Shown here piece by piece: positions 58,538-64,000 of a stretch of 64,000 nt of DNA (within the stretch, counting starts at the first letter, position 1; every line of letters starts with the position of its first letter). Made by a program: the position numbers and the translations under genes. The notes under the pieces are model-generated. The model had not been told where the DNA came from. It saw only the letters and a list, made by a program, of their open reading frames with translations, and ran no database searches. This stretch comes from Vibrio atypicus (lineage in GTDB: Bacteria > Pseudomonadota > Gammaproteobacteria > Enterobacterales > Vibrionaceae), in the NCBI RefSeq assembly GCF_009811315.1, contig NZ_BLID01000004.1, positions 430,604 through 494,603 on the forward strand, given 5' to 3'.

Positions 58538-58921
58538 TTATTCTTGGTGTTTTTTCTTGTAGTCAGCTACAGCAGCTTTAATTGCATCTTCAGCAAGGAT
58601 TGAACAGTGAACTTTTACTGGTGGAAGCTCTAGTTCTTCTGCGATTTCTGCATTTTTAATCGCAGCCGCTTCATCGATGCTCTTACCTTTAACCCATTCA
58701 GTTACAAGAGAGCTAGATGCAATTGCACTACCACAACCATATGTTTTGAACTTCGCATCTTCAATAATGCCTTCTGGTGTTACTTTGATTTGAAGCTTCA
58801 TTACGTCACCACAAGCTGGTGCACCAACCATGCCGCTACCTACCGCAGGGTCTTCTTTATCAAATGAACCTACGTTACGTGGGTTTTCGTAGTGATCGAT
58901 TACTTTTTCGCTATATGCCAT
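58538..58921 (-). CDS. iscU: Fe-S scaffold protein IscU
   Basis: A 127-residue scaffold with the three cluster cysteines in GAPACGDVMK, KTYGCGSAIASSS and KVHCSILAEDAIK, and the LPPVK chaperone recognition motif preceding the last of them. Clusters are first assembled here. Confidence 0.97.
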   Translation of the reverse strand: MAYSEKVIDHYENPRNVGSFDKEDPAVGSGMVGAPACGDVMKLQIKVTPEGIIEDAKFKTYGCGSAIASSSLVTEWVKGKSIDEAAAIKNAEIAEELELPPVKVHCSILAEDAIKAAVADYKKKHQE

Positions 58922-58970
58922 GATTATTTACCTCGAATCCTCTATTAAATCTCTGGGAGTAACCTAGTGT

Positions 58971-60185
58971 TTAGTGGTGAGCCCACTCAACGGTATCTAG
59001 ATCAATTCCTTCCTTGTACATATCCCATAGAGGAGACATGTCACGCAGTTTAGTTACTGCAGTACGAATTTGTTCAATTGCGTAATCAATCTCTTCTTCT
59101 GTCGTAAAGCGACCGAAAGAGAAACGAACTGAGCTATGCGCTAACTCATCGTTAAGCCCTAGAGCTCTTAGGACATAAGATGGCTCTAAGCTAGCTGAAG
59201 TACATGCACTTCCTGATGATACTGCTAAGTCTTTCAGAGACATCAGTAAAGACTCGCCTTCAACGAAAGCAAAACTCACGTTGAGATTGTGAGGAACGCG
59301 TTGTTCTAAATCACCATTAACCGTTACCGCTTCAAGATCTTGAACACCGTTCAGTAGACGGTTACGCAGTGTTAGCGCATGTTCGAAGTCTTTCTGCATA
59401 TCTTCTTTAGCAATACGGAATGCTTCACCCATACCAACAATTTGGTGAGTTGGAAGTGTACCTGAACGGAATCCGCGCTCATGACCACCACCATGCATTT
59501 GAGCTTCTAAACGAATGCGAGGCTTACGACGAACGTAAAGTGCGCCAATACCTTTAGGACCGTAAATTTTATGTGCCGACATAGAGATAAGATCAACTTT
59601 CATCTCTTGAACATCAATCGGTAGCTTACCCGCCGATTGTGCCGCATCAACGTGAAAAACAATCTTGCGCTCACGACATAGCTCACCAATAGAAGAGATA
59701 TCTTGGATAACGCCGATTTCGTTATTTACGTGCATAATTGACACTAAAACAGTGTCTTCACGCATTGCTGCTTCGAGTTTCTTAAGATCGATCAAGCCGT
59801 TTGATTCTGGCTCTAGGTAAGTCACCTCAAAACCTTCTCGCTCTAGCTGGCGACAAGGATCAAGCACCGCTTTGTGCTCTGTTTTACAAGTAATAACGTG
59901 CTTGCCTTTCTTCGAATAGAAATGAGCTGCACCTTTAATTGCGAGGTTATCTGATTCTGTCGCGCCAGACGTAAATACGATTTCACGAGGGTCTGCATTT
60001 AGAAGATCTGCGATCTGTTCACGCGCTGTATCAACAGCTTCTTCTGCCTGCCAGCCGTAACGGTGTGAACGTGACGCAGGGTTACCAAACGTGCCGTCCA
60101 TAGTCATGTACTGAACCATTTTTTCAGCTACACGAGGATCAACAGGACAGGTCGCTGAATAATCTAAATAAATAGGCAGTTTCAT
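58971..60185 (-). CDS. iscS: cysteine desulfurase IscS
   Basis: A 404-residue PLP enzyme. The cofactor lysine is in [12 protein letters not shown], the catalytic cysteine in [15 protein letters not shown], and the N-terminus is [18 protein letters not shown]. It provides sulfur for Fe-S clusters, tRNA thiolation and other cofactors. It is the second gene of the isc operon, 29 bases after iscR. Confidence 0.97.
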   Translation of the reverse strand: MKLPIYLDYSATCPVDPRVAEKMVQYMTMDGTFGNPASRSHRYGWQAEEAVDTAREQIADLLNADPREIVFTSGATESDNLAIKGAAHFYSKKGKHVITCKTEHKAVLDPCRQLEREGFEVTYLEPESNGLIDLKKLEAAMREDTVLVSIMHVNNEIGVIQDISSIGELCRERKIVFHVDAAQSAGKLPIDVQEMKVDLISMSAHKIYGPKGIGALYVRRKPRIRLEAQMHGGGHERGFRSGTLPTHQIVGMGEAFRIAKEDMQKDFEHALTLRNRLLNGVQDLEAVTVNGDLEQRVPHNLNVSFAFVEGESLLMSLKDLAVSSGSACTSASLEPSYVLRALGLNDELAHSSVRFSFGRFTTEEEIDYAIEQIRTAVTKLRDMSPLWDMYKEGIDLDTVEWAHH

Positions 60186-60214
60186 TTTCTACTCCAATGT
60201 AACAGGCAGACCGC

Positions 60215-60721
60215 TTAAGAGCGGACATTTACACCGATGGGTGCGGTGCTTGTAGTTTTATTAGCAAACCCATGATTAACGGCAAGATGAATATCTTGTC
60301 TATCTGAAATTTCTAATACTTCGTTGTCTTTCATCAACTCACCAAGGGTGATGTTGTTTAAGAAGTCACTAATACGTGAACTTAAGTCACGCCACAAGGT
60401 ATGTGTTAGGCAGCGCGTGCCACCCTGGCAATCACCTTTACCATTGCATTTCGTCGCGTCAACAGACTCATCTACCGCAGCGATAACTGTACCAATCGCA
60501 ATAGAGTCTGCTTCTTCGCCTAGTCGGTAACCACCGCCAGGTCCACGGACACTGGCAACTAAACCAGCTTTGCGTAACTTAGAAAAAAGCTGCTCTAGGT
60601 AAGACAAAGAGATGCCTTGTCGCTCTGAAATATCAGCCAGAGGTACAGGGTTTTGTTGCGAATGCAGAGCCACATCTAACATGGCTGTTACTGCGTATCT
60701 TCCTTTAGATGTAAGTCTCAT
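60215..60721 (-). CDS. iscR: Fe-S-sensing regulator IscR
   Basis: A 168-residue Rrf2-family regulator starting at ATG 60721 ([21 protein letters not shown]); an upstream frame to 60739 has no site for initiation. The three cluster-ligating cysteines are in [18 protein letters not shown]. When loaded with a 2Fe-2S cluster it represses the isc operon through type-1 sites, two of which lie just upstream at 60764-60813. Confidence 0.97.
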   Translation of the reverse strand: MRLTSKGRYAVTAMLDVALHSQQNPVPLADISERQGISLSYLEQLFSKLRKAGLVASVRGPGGGYRLGEEADSIAIGTVIAAVDESVDATKCNGKGDCQGGTRCLTHTLWRDLSSRISDFLNNITLGELMKDNEVLEISDRQDIHLAVNHGFANKTTSTAPIGVNVRS

Positions 60722-60763
60722 ATAACACCATATCCACACCGTTTATGTGGTATGAATCTTTTC

Positions 60764-60813
60764 ATACCCGACCATTTTAGTCAAGTATTTAATTGACCAT
60801 TTTAGTCAGGTAT
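60764..60813 (-). promoter_or_regulatory. two IscR type-1 boxes before iscR
   Basis: On the minus strand, ATACTTGACTAAAATGGTC (box at 60764-60788) and ATACCTGACTAAAATGGTC (60791-60813) match the type-1 IscR consensus ATASYYGACTRWWWYAGTC except for one base in the AGTC half. They lie 43-92 bp upstream of the iscR start and overlap the probable promoter. Confidence 0.85.
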
Positions 60814-60840
60814 TTACCCATACTCTATATGGGGTCTAAA

Positions 60841-61566
60841 TTACCGAGAAATACTCTTTTCAATAGAAGTTAGAATGCCACGAAGGATATTCAATTCTTG
60901 CGCTTCTGGTCTAGCACGACTGAACATACGACGTAATTTATTCATCACTTTACCTGGCTGTTCTTCACTAATAAATTGGGTATCTTTCGCCACTTTTTCA
61001 AGGTGTGTGAAGAACAATTCTAACTCTTTGTGTCTTGGGTACTCTACAGACTCAGGGTCAGCATATTGACTCTGTTCCTGCTCTAGATAAGCCATGCGAA
61101 TTTCATAACTTAGTGTTTGAACAGCCATAGCTAAATTTAAAGAGCTGTACTCTGGATTTGCAGGGATACACACATGGTAGTGGCAAGTCTGAAGTTCTTC
61201 ATTTGTAAGCCCAGTACGTTCTCGGCCAAACACTAAAGCAACGGGAGAATTTTGCCCCTCTGCTACAAACTTCTGACCACACTCACGAGGTTCTAACATT
61301 GGCCATTCAAGAGTACGAGAGCGAGCGCTTGAACCCACAACTAAAGCACAATCTGCGACGGCTTCATTCAATGTGCTTACGACTGTCGCGTTTTCTGCAA
61401 TATCTGCAGCACCTGCCGCTAACGCTAGAGTCTGCTCATCAACACTACACTGGGGATCAACAAGAACTAAATTGGACAGACCCATAACTTTCATAGCACG
61501 AGCTGCAGAACCGATATTTCCTGAGTGAGAAGTCCCGACAAGGACCACTTTTACATTGTTGAGCAT
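60841..61566 (-). CDS. trmJ: tRNA (cytidine/uridine-32-2'-O)-methyltransferase TrmJ
   Basis: A 241-residue SPOUT methyltransferase. The family pattern is [33 protein letters not shown], with [17 protein letters not shown] and the C-terminal trefoil-knot residues [17 protein letters not shown]. It modifies position 32 of several tRNAs. It lies immediately upstream of iscR on the same strand and divergently from suhB, an arrangement shared with E. coli. Confidence 0.95.
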   Translation of the reverse strand: MLNNVKVVLVGTSHSGNIGSAARAMKVMGLSNLVLVDPQCSVDEQTLALAAGAADIAENATVVSTLNEAVADCALVVGSSARSRTLEWPMLEPRECGQKFVAEGQNSPVALVFGRERTGLTNEELQTCHYHVCIPANPEYSSLNLAMAVQTLSYEIRMAYLEQEQSQYADPESVEYPRHKELELFFTHLEKVAKDTQFISEEQPGKVMNKLRRMFSRARPEAQELNILRGILTSIEKSISR

Positions 61567-61609
61567 TGATGATTTCCAAGACTGATTTAAAGCAGCAAGA
61601 TAGTAACAT

Positions 61610-61634
61610 ATACCTGACTAAAATGGTCAGACCC
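61610..61634. promoter_or_regulatory. third IscR type-1-like box in the trmJ/suhB divergent region
   Basis: ATACCTGACTAAAATGGTC occurs at 61610-61628 on the plus strand, identical over 19 bases to the site before iscR at 60795-60813 (minus strand). It lies 44 bp upstream of trmJ and 110 bp upstream of suhB. Identity to the validated-type sites makes IscR binding very likely; which gene it controls is unknown. Confidence 0.7.
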
Positions 61635-61743
61635 TTTCTAGTAATAAAATTGAAAGTGTAAAAATTAACCACTTCCATTTGGTGATATATCTGATATACT
61701 TCGCCCCGTTTTTCTGTTCTTTAACATCCGTTGGGAAATTAGT

Positions 61744-62547
61744 ATGCATCCAATGCTTAATATTGCTATTCGTGCTGCACGAAAAGCTGGCAACCATATT
61801 GCCAAATCTTTAGAAAATGTTGAGAAGATCGAATCTACTCAAAAAGGCACGAATGACTTTGTTACTAACGTAGACAAAGAAGCGGAAACTATCATTATTG
61901 ATACAATCCTAGCTTCATACCCTGAGCACTGTATTGTTGCTGAGGAAAATGGCGTTATCGAAGGTAAAGACAAAGAAGTTCAATGGATCATTGACCCACT
62001 GGATGGCACTTCAAACTTTGTAAAAGGTTTGCCTCACTTCTCTGTTTCTATCGCTGTACGCTTCAAAGGCAAGACAGAAGTAGCCTGTGTATACGACCCA
62101 ATGCTAAATGAGCTATTCACCGCTCAACGTGGTGCTGGCGCTCAACTAAACAACGCTCGTATTCGTGTTAAACAGCTTAAAGATCTTCAAGGTACTGTTC
62201 TAGCAACAGGTTTCCCGTTCAAGCAAAAGCAACACTCTGAGTCTTACTTCAAAATCATGTCTTCTCTATTTGTAGATTGTGCAGATTTCCGTCGCACAGG
62301 CTCTGCAGCTCTTGACCTATGTTATCTAGCGGCTGGCCGTGTTGATGGTTACTTTGAGTTAGGTTTGAAGCCATGGGATATCGCAGCTGGTGAGCTTATT
62401 GCTCGTGAAGCTGGTGCTATCGTTACTGACTTTGCAGGTGGCACTGATCATATGAAATCAGGTAACATCGTAGCGTCAAGCGCTCGCGGTGTGAAAGGCA
62501 TGCTGAAACATATCCGTGAAAACGGTAACGAAGCAATGCTTAAATAA
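61744..62547 (+). CDS. suhB: inositol-1-monophosphatase / Nus factor SuhB
   Basis: A 267-residue Mg2+-dependent phosphatase. The metal-binding signatures are EENG (after CIVAEENGVIEG), WIIDPLDGTSNFVKGLPHF and KPWDIAAGELIAREAGA. SuhB also acts in ribosomal RNA antitermination by interaction with NusA/RNA polymerase in E. coli. It is monocistronic and ends at a terminator; the rRNA operon ends nearby on the other strand. Confidence 0.96.
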   Translation: MHPMLNIAIRAARKAGNHIAKSLENVEKIESTQKGTNDFVTNVDKEAETIIIDTILASYPEHCIVAEENGVIEGKDKEVQWIIDPLDGTSNFVKGLPHFSVSIAVRFKGKTEVACVYDPMLNELFTAQRGAGAQLNNARIRVKQLKDLQGTVLATGFPFKQKQHSESYFKIMSSLFVDCADFRRTGSAALDLCYLAAGRVDGYFELGLKPWDIAAGELIAREAGAIVTDFAGGTDHMKSGNIVASSARGVKGMLKHIRENGNEAMLK

Positions 62548-62572
62548 TCAGCCTCCGTCACAGCTGAATTGA

Positions 62573-62600
62573 AGCCCGCTCGTAAGAGCGGGCTTTTTTT
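62573..62600 (+). terminator. terminator after suhB
   Basis: AGCCCGCTC / GAGCGGGCT stem with a TAA loop and a long T run, about 25 bases after the stop. Confidence 0.9.
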
Positions 62601-63117
62601 ATTTGCAAGAAGCGGAGAAATGTTGAGAGTTTAAAAAGAGGACGAATAGCTCGGAGATCGATTTAAGCGAATCCCCCTAAAGATTCTCTACTCTTTCCTT
62701 CCTCAGTCTAGGGAATGAAAGAAAATTGAAAAATGACGTTTTCTAAAAAACAAGTACTGTCAAAGCTTCAAGCTAAAACGTCTATCACCTCGCATCTACC
62801 TCTCTCGAAAACAAGTTCGCTCTAGCTTTATTAAATACCCCAATATCTACTGAGACTTTTGGCATGTAGCAGGGGTGAAACGGGCTTGTGTTCCAGTGAA
62901 ACGGCTGTTTGATTTGTAGGGGAAACTGTTACTTCTTATTGCATACTCAAACGCCAAAAAGCAAAAGAATTCTAGTCTTCGACCGGGACTCGCAGTTTAG
63001 AACCTTTAATATAGAAGGCTGGAGAGATTTGACCGGGCTGGCGAGCCAGCTCCCAACATTGCTTCGTAGAAGCAACAGACGTAAAAAGGCCCCAGCATTT
63101 CTGCTGAGGCTTAGTAT
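62601..63117. other. gene-free region with decayed tRNA/terminator debris
   Basis: No coding gene is supported. From about 62860 on the sequence contains worn pieces of the array described downstream: GCAGGGGTG-like tRNA-Trp acceptor ends (62868 and 63004-63018 region), AAAAGCAAAAG-like spacers, and a minus-strand hairpin GCCTCAGCA / TGCTGGGGC followed by Ts (63083-63112). The first 250 bases hold nothing I recognise. Confidence 0.5.
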
Positions 63118-63201
63118 ATAGCAGGGGTGGAGAGATTCGAAAGCTTCGCCCCAACACGCGCTGTTTTTGGTAAATCGGGGAATCCGCTGCTCTACCAATT
63201 A
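63118..63201 (-). pseudogene. tRNA-Trp pseudogene, copy B
   Basis: The minus strand reads as tRNA-Trp with acceptor CACCCCTGC and D-loop AATTGG(T)AGAGCAGCGGATTCC, but there are extra bases in the anticodon-loop region and in the T stem, so the cloverleaf cannot form. It lies exactly 140 bp from copy A and shares its insertions, so both derive from one damaged ancestor. Confidence 0.75.
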
Positions 63202-63222
63202 AATACTTCAATATGAAAAAGC

Positions 63223-63253
63223 AAAAAGGCTCCAGTCTTTTGACTAGAGCCTT
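63223..63253 (-). terminator. rrn-type terminator, copy B
   Basis: GGCTCTAGTC / GACTGGAGCC hairpin (minus strand) with T run, in the spacer of the array. Confidence 0.75.
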
Positions 63254-63257
63254 AAAT

Positions 63258-63340
63258 ATGGCAGGGGTGGAGAGATTCGAAAGCTTCGCCCCAACACGCG
63301 CTGTTTTGGTAAATTGGGGAATCCGCTGCTCTGCCAATTA
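63258..63340 (-). pseudogene. tRNA-Trp pseudogene, copy A
   Basis: Same organisation as copy B, starting 140 bp before the intact tRNA-Trp. The acceptor (TGGCAGGGGTGG on the plus strand) and D-arm (GGAATCCGCTGCTCTGCCAATT) are intact, but the anticodon stem-loop carries an insertion and no CCA anticodon can be read. The copy is followed by its own terminator. Confidence 0.8.
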
Positions 63341-63361
63341 AATACTTTAATATGAAAAAGC

Positions 63362-63392
63362 AAAAAGGCTCTAGTCTTTCGACTAGAGCCTT
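63362..63392 (-). terminator. terminator after tRNA-Trp / rrn operon
   Basis: Minus-strand hairpin AAGGCTCTAGTC / GACTAGAGCCTTTTT with a GAAA-type loop, directly after the intact tRNA-Trp. It likely ends the rRNA operon transcript. Confidence 0.85.
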
Positions 63393-63397
63393 AAATA

Positions 63398-63474
<77 letters not shown>

Positions 63475-63508
63475 ATCTTCGTGTTTATTGAGACGACTCT
63501 CAAATAAA

Positions 63509-63560
63509 TGGCGGAATGGCCGGGCTTGCGCTCAAGCGGGACTCATTCGACCGAAGGTCG
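63509..63560 (-). pseudogene. tRNA-Asp remnant between the two tRNAs
   Basis: The 3' acceptor of tRNA-Asp (TGGCGGAATGG on the plus strand, versus TGGCGGAGTGG in the intact gene) is preceded by the same CAAATAA spacer as the intact gene 67 bp away. After about 15 bases the match is lost. It appears to be the decayed end of a duplicated tRNA-Asp. Confidence 0.55.
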
Positions 63561-63575
63561 AAACCTTCAAATAAG

Positions 63576-63652
63576 TGGCGGAGTGGACGGGACTCGAACC
63601 CGCGACCCCCGGCGTGACAGGCCGGTATTCTAACCAACTGAACTACCACTCC
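63576..63652 (-). tRNA. tRNA-Asp (GTC anticodon)
   Basis: A 77-nt tRNA with encoded CCA. Acceptor GGAGTGG / CCACTCC, D arm with GTTC-AGTTGGTTA-GAAT, anticodon arm CCGGC-CTGTCAC-GCCGG (GTC), T arm GCGGG-TTCGAGT-CCCGT. It is nearly the same as E. coli tRNA-Asp. Confidence 0.97.
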
Positions 63653-63693
63653 GCAGTGGCTTACTCGCTTTGAAGCAAGTGTCCATTAATTAA

Positions 63694-63813
63694 AGCCTGG
63701 CGATGTCCTACTCTCACATGGGGAAGCCCCACACTACCATCGGCGCTAATTCGTTTCACTTCTGAGTTCGGCATGGAAATCAGGTGGGTCCAAATCGCTA
63801 TGGTCGCCAAGCA
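63694..63813 (-). rRNA. rrf: 5S ribosomal RNA
   Basis: A 120-nt 5S RNA. 5' TGCTTGGCGACCATAGCG and 3' GACATCGCCAGGCTT ends pair; the conserved CATGCCGAACTCAGAAGTGA is in place. It lies between the 23S end and tRNA-Asp. Confidence 0.97.
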
Positions 63814-63905
63814 AATTCTTTAATTCGGAAAGCTGTTTGCGTTCTCTAAAACACAATCAAGTTAATTCTTGTATCGAGTCCATCAAAACCCTTTGGGTGT
63901 TGTAT

Positions 63906-64000
63906 GGTTAAGCCTCACGGGCAATTAGTACAGGTTAGCTCAATGCCTCGCAGCACTTACACACCCTGCCTATCAACGTTCTAGTCTCGAACAACCCTTT
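63906..64000 (-). rRNA. rrl: 23S ribosomal RNA, 3' end (partial)
   Basis: The minus strand ends with TTGAGCTAACCTGTACTAA followed by TGCCCGTGAGGCTTAACC, the conserved 3' end of 23S rRNA. The gene continues beyond the right edge of the window. Confidence 0.95.

Overview
The window looks like chromosomal DNA from a Vibrio or close relative (Vibrionaceae). Evidence: a suhB / trmJ-iscRSUA-hscBA-fdx-iscX arrangement, a distal rrn-tRNA-Asp-tRNA-Trp segment, an NnrS protein, a small protein resembling the Vibrio 'RRF_GI' family, and moderate-to-low GC throughout. No species can be named from sequence reading alone, and I see no insertion sequence, integrase, phage gene or CRISPR array.

Layout. 1-1400: a TetR regulator divergent from a two-gene unit (small membrane protein plus a DUF2867-like protein cut by the window edge), with two 12-bp palindromes between them. 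1500-5750: glycerol / glycerol-3-phosphate catabolism (glpK, glpR, glpD) with no glpF alongside. 5880-9423: housekeeping singletons (mltC, nnrS, a gamma-glutamylcyclotransferase-like protein, a small tRNA-binding-domain protein). 9600-17450: a GalR-type repressor, an aldo/keto reductase with a divergent LysR regulator, a small Vibrio-type protein, and the Leloir operon galETKM on the minus strand. 17800-29210: a galactoside utilisation cluster (ebgR, an SGNH hydrolase, ebgA, ebgC, two tandem YgjI-like APC transporters and a YgjK-like GH63 glycosidase with a lipoprotein signal) that matches the E. coli ebgRAC-ygjI-ygjJ-ygjK neighbourhood with gains and losses. Operators of two kinds, GalR-like GTGTAAAC..CAC and a TTAGTAAAA/TTTTACTAA palindrome, recur in front of galR, galE, ebgA and ygjK, so uptake and hydrolysis of a galactoside and metabolism of the released galactose appear jointly controlled. 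29345-34007: a MATE exporter, a PAP2-type membrane phosphatase, and chrA with a divergent LysR regulator.

34059-46738: a full minus-strand Tad (tight adherence, Flp pilus) operon with two Flp prepilins (too short for simple ORF calling), prepilin peptidase, an extra AAA+ ATPase, RcpC, RcpA secretin, a small lipoprotein, TadG/E/F, TadZ, TadA, TadB, TadC and TadD. It is divergent from an AraC-type regulator across a 480-bp AT-rich gap. 48086-54972: an acyl-CoA synthetase-like enzyme, a GcvA-like LysR regulator, an EF-G located outside a str operon, ndk and pepB. 55121-62547: the ISC iron-sulfur assembly operon, trmJ and divergent suhB, with two IscR type-1 boxes before iscR and a third, less expected one in the trmJ/suhB gap. 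62600-64000: the distal end of an rRNA operon on the minus strand (23S 3' end, 5S, tRNA-Asp, tRNA-Trp), followed by a 140-bp-period tandem array of decayed tRNA-Trp copies, each with its own terminator.

Most of the window is ordinary core genome. The parts most worth a second look are the ebg/ygj cluster and its operators, the AAA+ ATPase in the Tad operon, the third IscR box, and the tRNA pseudogene-terminator array.
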